Shown: positions 8,309 to 16,842, numbered from the stretch's first letter. The stretch: DNA of 48,607 nt from Bacillota bacterium (GCA_023386345.1 JAEWJT010000019.1:1-48607), one strand, 5' to 3'. Notes: generated from the sequence alone by a model not told the origin. Translations and numbers: made by a program.

Positions 8309-10204
8309 TTGCTAATGCTTGAAAAAAATAAAACATTTTTACAAAAATATGATATGATTATTCTAAAACTTTCTATGATAGTAGCTATATGTATGTCCTT
8401 GTTTCATATTTATACCTCTACATTTGGGATATTGGAAGCATGGAGACACAGGTCTATACATGTAGTATTTATATTAGTATTATCATGTCTGTCGAACAAA
8501 AAGCTACCAAAAAAATTTCCTAAAATATATCAATTAATTATGATTATACTAACTACTATTGTTTCGCTGTATATTGTAACAGATTATAACAATATCATCT
8601 ACAGAGAAGCTATACCAAGTCTTATGGATAAGCTAGTAGGCACAGTTTTAATTTTGATAGTAATAGAGCTTGCTAGAAGATGGGTAGGGACTTCTATGGC
8701 AGTTATAGCAGGCGTATTTTTACTCTATTCATTTTTTGGATATTTAATACCGGGAAGATTAGCTGCCCCACATTTTTCTTATAATCGTATTATAGCGCAG
8801 CTTTTTAATTCAAGCTCTGGATTATTTGGCTCAACTACAGGAGTGGCTGCAACAAGTGTATTTGTATTTATTTTATTTGGAGCATTTTTAGATAAATCAG
8901 GAGGAAGTGATTTTTTTAGCTATTTTTCACTGCTCGTTACAAAAAAAGTTAAGGGTGGACCTGCAAAGGCTGCGGTTGTTGCAAGTGCTTTAGTAGGAAC
9001 AATACAAGGCAATGCAATTTCTAATGTTGTCACTACTGGAACTTTTACTATCCCATTAATGATACGTTCTGGATACTCAGCTGTGTATGCTGGAGCGGTA
9101 GAGGCTGTTGCTTCTACTGGTGGAATGATAATGCCTCCTGTAATGGGTGCTGCGGCATTTATTTTGGCAGAAATGACAGGTACTCCATACAATACTGTTT
9201 TAATTTATGCTATATTGCCGGCAAGCTTGTATTATTTGGCCGTTTTTCTAATGGTGCATCTTCATTCTATAAAATATGATATAAAACCGGTAGTTCAGGA
9301 GCTTACAATAAATAAAAGAGAAATTCTTTGGAAGGGCATAACATGCTTAGCTCCGATGGCTTTTCTCGTTTATCTTTTGCTAAACGGTTCATCACCTATG
9401 AGATGTGCAACGTTGGCTACAGGACTTTTAGTACTTATTTGGATAATACGACCAATTAAAAGGTTAAAATTAAAAGAGTTGATGAGTGCATTAGAGGAAG
9501 GCTCAAAGGGTATGATACCAGTAACAAGTGCTTGTGTTGCAGCGGGTATAGTTGTTGGATGCGTATCTCTTACAGGAATTGCTACTAAAATGGCTACACT
9601 TATTGGTATAGCAGGAACTAGTCAGTGGCCTGTTCTTATATTAAGTATGGTAATTTGCATAATATTTGGGATGGGACTCCCGGTATCAGCATCATATGTT
9701 ATTGCAGCTATTACGCTTGGCGGAGTGTTTAAGAAAGTTGGTATACCAACTGTTCAGGGACATCTATTTTTAATGTATTTTTCTACAATAGCGGCTATAA
9801 CACCACCGGTTGCACTAGCATCTTATGCAGCCGCTGGTATTGCAAATACATCACCAAACAAGGTTGGGTGGCAAGCTTTTAAGCTTGCAATTCCCGGTTT
9901 TATGATACCTTATGTTTTTGTATTTGGAAAAGAACTCTTGCTTATAGGAGAAACGATCGATATAATTTTTGCAGTTATAAGCTCAAGTATTGGTGTGTTG
10001 TCTTTAGCAATATCTATAGAAGGATTCTTTCTTACGAATGTAGATAAGATAAGCAGGGTATTGTATTTTATTGCAGCAATTTGCCTGATAATGGTTGGAA
10101 TAACTTCAGATGTTATAGGATATTCCATATTTGTTGTATTATCTATTATTAATTATTATATTTATAAAAAAGAAAAATTAAATTTTTCCAAAGTAAATAT
10201 ATGA
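8309..10204 (+). CDS. TRAP transporter fused 4TM/12TM permease
   Basis: 631 residues with many hydrophobic segments, the length of fused DctQM permeases that pair with TAXI proteins. Recognisable blocks are the LFGAFLDKSGGSDFF segment, VEAVASTGGMIMPPVMGAAA and FGMGLPVSASYVIAA, the DctM-type re-entrant regions that bind solute and Na+. It imports the solute delivered by the upstream lipoprotein using an ion gradient. GGAG at 8300-8303 is 5 nt before a TTG at 8309 and 11 nt before an ATG at 8315. The TTG has the better spacing, but the ATG is possible and changes only two residues. Confidence 0.9.
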   Translation: MLMLEKNKTFLQKYDMIILKLSMIVAICMSLFHIYTSTFGILEAWRHRSIHVVFILVLSCLSNKKLPKKFPKIYQLIMIILTTIVSLYIVTDYNNIIYREAIPSLMDKLVGTVLILIVIELARRWVGTSMAVIAGVFLLYSFFGYLIPGRLAAPHFSYNRIIAQLFNSSSGLFGSTTGVAATSVFVFILFGAFLDKSGGSDFFSYFSLLVTKKVKGGPAKAAVVASALVGTIQGNAISNVVTTGTFTIPLMIRSGYSAVYAGAVEAVASTGGMIMPPVMGAAAFILAEMTGTPYNTVLIYAILPASLYYLAVFLMVHLHSIKYDIKPVVQELTINKREILWKGITCLAPMAFLVYLLLNGSSPMRCATLATGLLVLIWIIRPIKRLKLKELMSALEEGSKGMIPVTSACVAAGIVVGCVSLTGIATKMATLIGIAGTSQWPVLILSMVICIIFGMGLPVSASYVIAAITLGGVFKKVGIPTVQGHLFLMYFSTIAAITPPVALASYAAAGIANTSPNKVGWQAFKLAIPGFMIPYVFVFGKELLLIGETIDIIFAVISSSIGVLSLAISIEGFFLTNVDKISRVLYFIAAICLIMVGITSDVIGYSIFVVLSIINYYIYKKEKLNFSKVNI

Positions 10205-10260
10205 TAAAACACACTAATAATCTTAATATTTCATGTTTTTAAGAAAGGAAGTAAGAATTG

Positions 10261-11028
10261 ATGAGCAGAAAAATTTATGATTTAAGTACAACACTTGCCA
10301 ATTATGCCTTTGACCCAAGGTCTCCAGAAATAGTCTATTATAATCATGAGGATACTTGTAGATATTATGCAGGAAGCTTACAATTAGAGCCAGATGCTTT
10401 TCCGGATAAAGAGGCTTTAAATACTGAAATGGTGCATGCTTTAACACATACTGGCACACATATTGATGCTCCATGGCATTATGGTTCACAAAGCGAGGGA
10501 AAGCCTGCAAGAACAGTTGATGATATACCCCTTGAATGGTGCTTCGGTGATGGAGTAGTCTTAGATTTTCGTCATTTTTCTGATAAGGATATAATAGATG
10601 TAGGCGATATAAAAAATGAATTAGCAAGGATTAACTATACTCTTAAGTCCGGGGATATACCATGTCTAATGGTTTTAGGCGGGGACAAATATTTAACTGA
10701 TAGAAATTTTCCGCAAATGCACACTGGTATTACAAAGGAAGCATTGTTTTGGTTACTAGATCAAGGGATAAAGGTAATAGGTACTGATGGATGGAGTTTA
10801 GATAAGCCTATGAAATATATGAAAGAGGATTATTTGAATGGCGATAAAGAGGCTATATGGCCAGTTCATTTTGCGGGACGAGAAAGGGAGTATTGCCATA
10901 TAGAAAAGCTAGCAAATTTAGATATGCTTCCAAAACCTTATGGTTTTAAAATTTATACATTTCCAATAAAAATAGCAAGGGCAAGTGCAGCGTGGGTTAG
11001 ACCTGTTGCAATTTATGAGAGCTATTGA
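10261..11028 (+). CDS. Cyclase-family metal-dependent hydrolase (kynurenine formamidase-like)
   Basis: 255 residues. The signature HTGTHIDAPWHY at about residues 62-73 is the metal-binding motif of the cyclase / arylformamidase / isatin-hydrolase family (PF04199), whose members hydrolyse amide or cyclic imide/lactam bonds. A second acidic/histidine region (VIGTDGWSLDKP) also fits. It is soluble and cytoplasmic. AAGGAAG lies about 9 nt before the ATG at 10261. As the last gene after a TAXI-TRAP importer, it probably acts on the imported compound. The substrate cannot be told from sequence; kynurenine is unlikely without other tryptophan-catabolic genes. Confidence 0.85.
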   Translation: MSRKIYDLSTTLANYAFDPRSPEIVYYNHEDTCRYYAGSLQLEPDAFPDKEALNTEMVHALTHTGTHIDAPWHYGSQSEGKPARTVDDIPLEWCFGDGVVLDFRHFSDKDIIDVGDIKNELARINYTLKSGDIPCLMVLGGDKYLTDRNFPQMHTGITKEALFWLLDQGIKVIGTDGWSLDKPMKYMKEDYLNGDKEAIWPVHFAGREREYCHIEKLANLDMLPKPYGFKIYTFPIKIARASAAWVRPVAIYESY

Positions 11029-11051
11029 AGTTATTCAATAGCTCTATTTTT
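11018..11051. terminator. Terminator between the cyclase and small membrane protein genes
   Basis: A 12-bp perfect stem (11018-11029 with 11034-11045) around a GTTA loop, followed by ATTTTT. The left arm includes the cyclase stop codon. The two flanking genes are convergent. Confidence 0.8.
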
Positions 11052-11268
11052 AATCGTTTTTTATTTCATTTTGATTTTTCTTTGAAGAGTGATACCGCTT
11101 TATAACCTTCGATTTTGCCTTTCTTTCTTCAGAGAGTATGATTACTGCAACAATTACAGGTATCATGCTAATTATCGTAGGAGGTATTTGCAAATGTCTA
11201 AGGAAAAAATAATAAGCAAAAGCATAAGCAACAAGAAAAATTAAAAGATAAATTTTATGTTTTTTCAT
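11050..11268 (-). CDS. Small two-helix membrane protein
   Basis: 72 residues: two hydrophobic helices (about 8-24 and 31-47) and a basic, hydrophilic C-terminal tail rich in Lys/Ser/Asn. I do not recognise a family. GGAGG (minus strand, 11275-11279) is 6 nt before the ATG at 11268; an ATG directly after the ribosome site (11274) is too close. It lies 31 nt after motB on the same strand and may be cotranscribed with motAB. A motility role is only suggested by position. Confidence 0.6.
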   Translation of the reverse strand: MKKHKIYLLIFLVAYAFAYYFFLRHLQIPPTIISMIPVIVAVIILSEERKAKSKVIKRYHSSKKNQNEIKND

Positions 11269-11299
11269 AGACATCCTCCAAGATTAACTGTATTTATAC

Positions 11300-12211
11300 T
11301 TACTGTGTTTTTGAAGAATTTATCCTATAAACCTTCATTTCGACACGTCTATTCAAAGCACGGTTTGCTTCTGTATCATTTTGAGCAACCTGCTTATTTT
11401 TAGACCAGGCGGCCAATGACATTTTTGACTCTGGCAATTCACTATTCTCTATCAAAAATTTTAATACTGTTAAAGCTCTATTAGAAGACAATTCCCAAGA
11501 GAAAAAATTGATATCTGGTCCAACATCAGCAGTATGTCCAGCAATTTCAATAGATTCAATAGAATTATCTACACTTTTAAGAAGGTCACCTATGTATTCA
11601 ACAATTCCAAAGCTTTCTTCGCGCATCTTTGGACTATCCGGATAGAAAAGCAATTTATCTTTAAACGCAAAGGTATAGAATCCATTTCCTTTTTTAAAAT
11701 CAATCATGTCAGAATAACCTTCCTCTGAAATTTTATTCTTGATTAATTCATAGATGGAATCAAATTTATTATTCAGCTCAACATCTAAGCTATTTGCATC
11801 TCCAGCGCCTGATATTATTCCCAAAGATTGTAATAATTCTTCAACCTGTTCTAAAATTGCCTCAGTATCGTTGTTGTTAGTGTTATCACTATCGTTATTT
11901 TCTTCTTTCATTTCTTTAACTTTACTAATAACTTCTTCAACCTCGTGCTTAATTTGCTGATTTTGTTCTGTAACACTTTGATTTTCAGTTTTTAACGCTT
12001 TATTTTCATGAGATGTTGATATTGCTGCAAAAGCATAAAGTATAACAAAAACTGCCATAAGGTCAGTAACTAGGTCGGAATAGCTTGCCATCCATCCTTC
12101 TTCGCCACCTTCATCTTCTTCCTCTTCATCAAAATCTATCGCATCTTCATTCTCATCGCCTGGTTCTTCCATACGTTGAACAGATCTAATGTTTTCATTA
12201 TTTAACAACAT
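11300..12211 (-). CDS. motB: MotB-like stator protein with OmpA domain
   Basis: 303 residues. Residues 1-39 form an unusually long acidic N-terminus, with a stretch of Asp/Glu at 19-38. The single membrane helix follows (WMASYSDLVTDLMAVFVILY, 40-59), with the proton-carrying aspartate at 46 and an extra Asp50. A charged, probably coiled-coil linker (about 70-125) leads to an OmpA-type peptidoglycan-binding domain containing AGHTADVGPD and SSNRALTVLKFL. With MotA it forms the ion channel that turns the flagellar rotor. It starts 68 nt after motA. A ribosome site AAGGA is about 12 nt away, longer than normal. A methionine at residue 14 is an alternative start but lacks a ribosome site. Confidence 0.85.
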   Translation of the reverse strand: MLLNNENIRSVQRMEEPGDENEDAIDFDEEEEDEGGEEGWMASYSDLVTDLMAVFVILYAFAAISTSHENKALKTENQSVTEQNQQIKHEVEEVISKVKEMKEENNDSDNTNNNDTEAILEQVEELLQSLGIISGAGDANSLDVELNNKFDSIYELIKNKISEEGYSDMIDFKKGNGFYTFAFKDKLLFYPDSPKMREESFGIVEYIGDLLKSVDNSIESIEIAGHTADVGPDINFFSWELSSNRALTVLKFLIENSELPESKMSLAAWSKNKQVAQNDTEANRALNRRVEMKVYRINSSKTQ

Positions 12212-12279
12212 AGTTTTTCTTGATCCTTTCCTTTGGCTATTTTAACATCTGAGACCTTTGTTATTTGTTAGTAAGAAAA

Positions 12280-13098
12280 TTATGCAAGCCTTTCAGAAGA
12301 CACATCTGCTGTTCTTTCGGAATCTCTTTGCTTTCTTCTTATTTGTTTTTTATTTAAAGCAGCAGATAGAAGTTCTTCTATTAATTTTGGATTTTTTCCT
12401 TCTAAAACTTCACATAGCCCGTCCATTATCAATGTGTTTCTCGTAGTTTCAGCTTTATCCATTCCCTTAAGCCTTCTTACAAGAGGACCAAACATAATAT
12501 AAGATATAAAGCAACCATAGAATGAACTAACAAGTTCAAGCGACATCAATGGACCAAGCGCAGCAGGATCGTCCAAGTGATTTAGCATAGGTATAAGACC
12601 TATATATGTACCCATCAAGCCCAAGGAAGTAACGGTGCTTGCTATCATATCTACCATTTCAATGCCAACAGAATGTCGTTGCTTTATATAATGAATTTCA
12701 GTTTTTAATTGTTTCATCAGTGCGTCCTTGCTAAATCCGTCAGCTATCATTTGAATTCCTTTTTGGAAAAAGGAATCATCATCATATTCTTTTGCAACAT
12801 TTTCCAAAGCAAGAACTCCGTTTTTTCTTGCTATAATACTGATATCAACAATATTTTGGATGTCTCTTGCATAATCTATTTTTTGAGCGGAAAATCCCTT
12901 AGCTATAACAGAGCCTAATGTTTTTAGATAAGCACCTGGAAATGAGTATATTAGCGATGCTGTTGTACCACCTATGATAACGAGAAACGATGGAACGTTC
13001 CAAAATAACTGTGGTGAGTGAGATTCGATAATACCTTGGATAACAAAAAATAATCCAAGTCCTAATCCGATAAAGCTGGTCCATGAAATACGTTTCAT
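12280..13098 (-). CDS. motA: MotA-like stator protein
   Basis: 272 residues, the usual MotA length, with four membrane helices (about 8-24, 36-52, 150-170, 184-206). The cytoplasmic loop keeps the rotor-facing charges Arg91 and Glu99 (ARKNGVLALE). Helix 4 keeps the proline in FGPLVRRL (Pro205). In helix 3, however, the normally conserved proline of APxxGxxGT is Thr157 (VTSLGLMGTYIGL). AGGAGG lies 8 nt before the ATG. It is the first gene of a motA-motB unit. No other flagellar gene lies in the window. Confidence 0.9.
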   Translation of the reverse strand: MKRISWTSFIGLGLGLFFVIQGIIESHSPQLFWNVPSFLVIIGGTTASLIYSFPGAYLKTLGSVIAKGFSAQKIDYARDIQNIVDISIIARKNGVLALENVAKEYDDDSFFQKGIQMIADGFSKDALMKQLKTEIHYIKQRHSVGIEMVDMIASTVTSLGLMGTYIGLIPMLNHLDDPAALGPLMSLELVSSFYGCFISYIMFGPLVRRLKGMDKAETTRNTLIMDGLCEVLEGKNPKLIEELLSAALNKKQIRRKQRDSERTADVSSERLA

Positions 13099-13251
13099 AT
13101 TAAATTCCTCCTAATTTATGTCTTTATTGAAAGGTTGCTTTAGATATACATTTTAAGATTTTGTCTAAGCAAGTTCGAAAGATTATCAAAATAATTTCTA
13201 TATTTTTATTTACGTTACAAGAATATACAAAATTTAACATTAAGTGATAAT

Positions 13252-13281
13252 AGTATACAACTTAACAAAAAACAATGTCAA
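13252..13281 (-). promoter_or_regulatory. motAB promoter (housekeeping type)
   Basis: On the minus strand TTGACA (13276-13281), an 18-bp spacer and TATACT (13252-13257). The leader is about 145 nt. No convincing sigma-28 (SigD) promoter was seen closer to motA. The gap 13099-13510 otherwise holds only the cca promoter and A/T-rich DNA. Confidence 0.55.
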
Positions 13282-13410
13282 TGAATATATAATATATTTT
13301 GAATTTTTAACAAAGGTATCGATTTCATAAGCTGTTTTATGAATTTAATACCTCATACATTTTTTAGATATAAAATAATTTTAATTTAGTGGTTAATTAT
13401 TGCAAGAATA

Positions 13411-13421
13411 TGGTATAATGT
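13411..13421 (+). promoter_or_regulatory. Extended -10 for cca
   Basis: TATGGTATAAT ends at 13421 with a TGG extension before TATAAT, about 90 nt before the cca start. The -35 is weak. Confidence 0.4.
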
Positions 13422-13510
13422 CCATATCATCAAATGAAGCTTGAATTTAGATATATACAAATAGCTTGTGTAAATGGGGAATAGTGCAAAGAGAAAAACA
13501 GGAGAGTAAT

Positions 13511-14854
13511 ATGTTAAATAAAAACATTAAATATATAATAAGAAAGATAGAGGGTCATAATTTTAAAGCTTATCTCGTAGGCGGGGCAGTTAGAAATTTT
13601 CTTTTAGGCTTGGAGGTATCTGATTTTGATATTACAACAAACGCCTTGCCACAGGATATAGAAAGTATTTTTCCTAAAACAATTCCAACAGGAAAAAAGT
13701 ATGGTACTATAACTGTTATTTATGATAATAGCTCCTATGAAGTTACTACCTTTAGAAGTGACGGAACATATTCTGATGGGAGAAGACCTGATAGTGTAAG
13801 ATTTTCTACTGAGCTTATAGAGGACTTAAAGAGGCGTGATTTTACAATTAATGCTATTTGTATTGATATTGATGAGAAATTAATAGACTATTTTAATGGA
13901 ATAGAGGATATTAAAAATAAAATAGTAAGATGTATCGGTAATCCTGATGAAAGATTTACTGAGGATGCCTTGAGAATGATGAGAGCTGTAAGGTTTATGA
14001 CACAGCTAAAGTTTACTTTAGATGAAAATACAAGATTATCAATAATTAAAAATAGTGATTTAATAAAAAACATAAGTGTAGAAAGAATTAGAGAGGAATT
14101 AAATAAAATTTTATTGAGTGATAAGCCCTCGGATGGCATAAGAATGATTGTTGATACCGGATTAATGAAGCAAATAATTCCAGAATTTATGGACACTATT
14201 GGTTTTAATCAACATAATCCTTATCATGATAAAGATGTTTTCGAGCACACCATGGAGGTTCTAGACAATACCAAATCTAAGCCAAGCTTGAGATTAGCTG
14301 CACTTTTTCATGATATAAGTAAGCCAGAATGCTTTACGCAGGATGAAAGTGGCAGAGGGCATTTTTACGAGCATGAAGTTAAGTCCTCGGAACGTGCAAA
14401 ACTGATAATGGAAAGATTAAAATATCCAAATGATATAACAGAGGACGTACGAGTTTTAGTTAGATATCATCTTTTAAAATCAGTTGACATGAAAGATAAA
14501 GGTGTTAAAAGGTATATAAATAATGTTGGAATTGATAGACTGGAGGATATGTTTGATTTAAACGTTGCGGATATTAAGGGTAAGTCAAAAATAGCAGATA
14601 CTTCAGGTTTTGAAAGGCTTGAAATACTCCGAGAAAAATGTAGAAATATAATTGAAAGAAAAGAGCCATTAAGTAGGAAAGACTTAAAAATAAATGGTCG
14701 TGATTTAGAAGCTTTGGGGATTGAGAAAGGGCATATATATACTGAAATTCTAAATAAAGTGTTGGATTTGGTATTGGAATTTCCAGAAAAAAATGATAAA
14801 GATGAATTGGAAAAATATGTATTAAATTTGGCGAATTCTGAAAGTAATAAATAA
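13511..14854 (+). CDS. cca: CCA tRNA nucleotidyltransferase with HD domain
   Basis: 447 residues. The poly(A)-polymerase/CCA head has YLVGGAVRNFLLG and the DxD pair in SDFDITTNA, then the ERIREEL region and an HD domain (LFHDISKPECF). It adds or repairs the 3' CCA of tRNAs. Both kinds of genomic need apply: the tRNA-Thr in this window does encode its CCA, so repair may matter as much as addition. AGGAG at 13500-13504 is 6 nt before the ATG at 13511, which is preferred over an upstream in-frame ATG at 13466. It converges on radA with a long shared hairpin. Confidence 0.92.
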   Translation: MLNKNIKYIIRKIEGHNFKAYLVGGAVRNFLLGLEVSDFDITTNALPQDIESIFPKTIPTGKKYGTITVIYDNSSYEVTTFRSDGTYSDGRRPDSVRFSTELIEDLKRRDFTINAICIDIDEKLIDYFNGIEDIKNKIVRCIGNPDERFTEDALRMMRAVRFMTQLKFTLDENTRLSIIKNSDLIKNISVERIREELNKILLSDKPSDGIRMIVDTGLMKQIIPEFMDTIGFNQHNPYHDKDVFEHTMEVLDNTKSKPSLRLAALFHDISKPECFTQDESGRGHFYEHEVKSSERAKLIMERLKYPNDITEDVRVLVRYHLLKSVDMKDKGVKRYINNVGIDRLEDMFDLNVADIKGKSKIADTSGFERLEILREKCRNIIERKEPLSRKDLKINGRDLEALGIEKGHIYTEILNKVLDLVLEFPEKNDKDELEKYVLNLANSESNK

Positions 14855-14903
14855 TAATTTAGCGAAGAGTTTCACTACACAACTCTTCGCTAAATTATTA
14901 TTT
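14849..14903. terminator. Long bidirectional terminator between cca and radA
   Basis: A perfect 22-bp inverted repeat (14849-14870 with 14882-14903) with an 11-nt loop. The stop codons of both convergent genes lie inside its two arms. Both ends are A/T-only, giving a U-rich tail on either strand. Confidence 0.85.
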
Positions 14904-16307
14904 ATCATTTACTTCAATTTTTTTCATATTTCCAAAAACGCTAAACATAACTTCGCTTAGATTTGCACATTCTATCAGCTTAATATTATTGAATTTCACA
15001 GGTCTGTTGAAAGAATCTTTGGCTATATATACTTTTTTATAACCCATCCTATCTAATTCCTTTATTCTTGCCTCTAAGGAAGGAACTTTTTTTAACTCTC
15101 CTGTCAATCCGACATCGGCTATAAAAACTATGTCATTTGGTATGCCTTTATGGTGAACAGACGATACTATGCTCATTATAACCGATAGGTTTATTGCTTG
15201 CTCTTTGATTTTTAGTCCACCAGTTATTTTAATTACTACATTTTTATTGAATAAATTTATTTTTCCTCTTTGTTCAAGTATAGAAATCAATGTATTTAGC
15301 TGGTCTTTGCCTAGATTTTCACCTATTCTTGACGGATAAGGAGTAAAGGAGCTTGAAACAAGGCTTTCAATTTCTACTATTATCGGTCTCGAACCCTCTC
15401 TGACAACAGATAATGCACTTCCAGAAACAATGTTGTCTTTTTCACGCATTGTTATAAAATATTCTGATGGATTGTCAATGGAAATCATTCCGTTTTCGCT
15501 CATTTCAAAAAATCCTATTTCACCTGTTCCGCCAAATCTGTTTTTTGTGCTTTGTAATGCTCTTAGTTCTTCTTCGTTTTCTCCATCAATTATTAAAACA
15601 GTATCAACAAGATGCTCTAAAGCACGAAGTCCTGCTATCTCTTCATTTTTATTCATCTGCCCCACAAGAATTACCGCTCTTGGTCTTTCAATGCTTTTAG
15701 CAATAGTTAATAGCTTGTTAGCACATTCCATAGTTTGAGTTGGCGAGCCTGCCCTTGATGGCATATATTCTTCCAAAGTAAAGACTTGAATACTATCCAC
15801 AATTATTAGGTCTGGATTAACCTCATCTATGTACTCAACTACATTATCCATGCTCGTATCGGACAAAATCCATATATTAGTATTTATTTCCTTTAATATT
15901 CTTTCTGCTCTGCTTTTTATCTGACTATCACTTTCTTCACCAGTAGCATACAAAACTCTAAGCCCCTTGTGAGCGATATCATTAGCTATTTGTAAAAGCA
16001 AGGTAGATTTTCCAGCCCCAGGCTTAGCGCTTATGATAGTTATAGAGTCCTTGACAATTCCTCCGCCCATAACTCTGTTGAATTCGCTTATATTGGTGAC
16101 AATTCTATCGCTGTTGCTAGACTCTATATCCTTTAATTTTTTAACCTTTTTTCTGTTTGCATTCAACTTTATATCACTTTTTTTGGAGTTAGATTCAATT
16201 ATCTCCTCAAAAGTATTCCACTCATTACAATTAGTACATTTACCCATCCATTTAGCACTCTCATAACCACAAGAGCTGCATATAAATTTATTTTTAGCTT
16301 TAGCCAT
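14898..16307 (-). CDS. radA: DNA repair protein RadA (Sms)
   Basis: 469 residues. An N-terminal C4 zinc finger (Cys10, 13, 24, 27), a RecA-like ATPase core with Walker A SAKPGAGKST, the RadA-specific KNRFGG motif (STKNRFGGTGEIG), and a C-terminal Lon-like domain. RadA is a branch-migration helicase that acts with RecA in recombinational repair and transformation. The start has a short GGGGAAAGG ribosome site directly upstream. It is transcribed from its own promoter at 16338-16366 and ends in the hairpin shared with cca. Confidence 0.95.
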   Translation of the reverse strand: MAKAKNKFICSSCGYESAKWMGKCTNCNEWNTFEEIIESNSKKSDIKLNANRKKVKKLKDIESSNSDRIVTNISEFNRVMGGGIVKDSITIISAKPGAGKSTLLLQIANDIAHKGLRVLYATGEESDSQIKSRAERILKEINTNIWILSDTSMDNVVEYIDEVNPDLIIVDSIQVFTLEEYMPSRAGSPTQTMECANKLLTIAKSIERPRAVILVGQMNKNEEIAGLRALEHLVDTVLIIDGENEEELRALQSTKNRFGGTGEIGFFEMSENGMISIDNPSEYFITMREKDNIVSGSALSVVREGSRPIIVEIESLVSSSFTPYPSRIGENLGKDQLNTLISILEQRGKINLFNKNVVIKITGGLKIKEQAINLSVIMSIVSSVHHKGIPNDIVFIADVGLTGELKKVPSLEARIKELDRMGYKKVYIAKDSFNRPVKFNNIKLIECANLSEVMFSVFGNMKKIEVNDK

Positions 16308-16337
16308 ACCTTTCCCCTTATAAATTAATTTAAATAC

Positions 16338-16366
16338 ATTATAACATTTTATTTGCTAGAGTTAAA
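16338..16366 (-). promoter_or_regulatory. radA promoter
   Basis: On the minus strand TTTAAC (16361-16366), a 17-bp spacer and TATAAT (16338-16343), about 30 nt before the start codon. Confidence 0.6.
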
Positions 16367-16380
16367 TAATAAATTTATAG

Positions 16381-16411
16381 TGTTCAAATTAGGATTATAT
16401 TGTTCAAATTA
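16381..16411. repeat. Two direct copies of TGTTCAAATTA, 20 bp apart
   Basis: TGTTCAAATTA occurs at 16381-16391 and 16401-16411, two helical turns apart, between the radA promoter and the folded element. A third copy lies at 40824-40834, just upstream of the promoter of the membrane HTH gene. It could be a regulator site or chance in A/T-rich DNA. Confidence 0.35.
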
Positions 16412-16440
16412 TTATTCCAATATCTATCACCATTAAAATA

Positions 16441-16702
16441 TGCGTGAGAGCTTAGTAGGGAGATATGCCAGTGCCTAGAAAAGGGAAGAAAAATGTATTT
16501 TATTTTTCTTCCCTTTTCGTAGCTATGGAAGCAAGATAAGTAAAAAACGGTTGTCGCGCCTATAACGAGCTTTACCCACCTTAAAAAAATCAAGGTAAAG
16601 GGAGTTAAGAAGCAGGAACCGTTTTTTACTTATCTTGCTAAACTAGGCTTCGCGGTAGTGTATGGCGAAGCGAAAAACCCTACTAAGCTTTCACTAGACG
16701 CA
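16441..16702. repeat. Multi-arm inverted-repeat element, possible structured RNA or MITE
   Basis: A gene-free 262-base block, clearly richer in G/C than its flanks, folds into a closed multi-branch shape. The outer stem pairs 16444-16460 with 16678-16694 (17 bp, one G-U), extended by TGC/GCA at the ends across a 4-nt bulge. Inside are three arms: 16479-16493 with 16503-16517 (15 bp perfect); 16530-16552 with 16617-16639 (23 bp perfect) capped by a further CTTTACC/GGTAAAG hairpin (16570-16576 with 16594-16600); and GCTTCGC/GCGAAGC (16647-16653 with 16665-16671). No promoter or U-tailed terminator fits clearly, and no target duplication is seen. The minus-strand frame across it (16384-16593) is a by-product of the repeats. 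Confidence 0.7.
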
Positions 16703-16813
16703 CCAGCTACACAAAAAATACAATAAAAAATCAAAATTAAAAACATAAATTAATATTTTTAATTTAACCTTTAAAATAATTAATAAAAATATTAAAAATA
16801 TTAAAATAAACTA

Positions 16814-16842
16814 TTGACAAATTAAAATATATGATTTATACT
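16814..16842 (+). promoter_or_regulatory. Promoter of the DUF2089 three-gene unit
   Basis: A near-perfect TTGACA (16814-16819), 17-bp spacer and TATACT (16837-16842), about 50 nt before the first gene. Confidence 0.75.

Noticed and set aside
10223..10627. 134-codon minus-strand frame over the cyclase gene
   Set aside because: The plus-strand gene has a clear family motif and ribosome site; the antisense frame has neither.
11300..13098. ZorAB (Zorya defence) rather than flagellar MotAB
   Set aside because: The MotA-like protein lacks the long C-terminal coil of ZorA, has normal MotA length, and no ZorC/D/E-like gene is adjacent.
16384..16593. 69-codon minus-strand frame in the folded element
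   Set aside because: It crosses the inverted-repeat arms, has no ribosome site and its peptide shows no pattern beyond the repeats.
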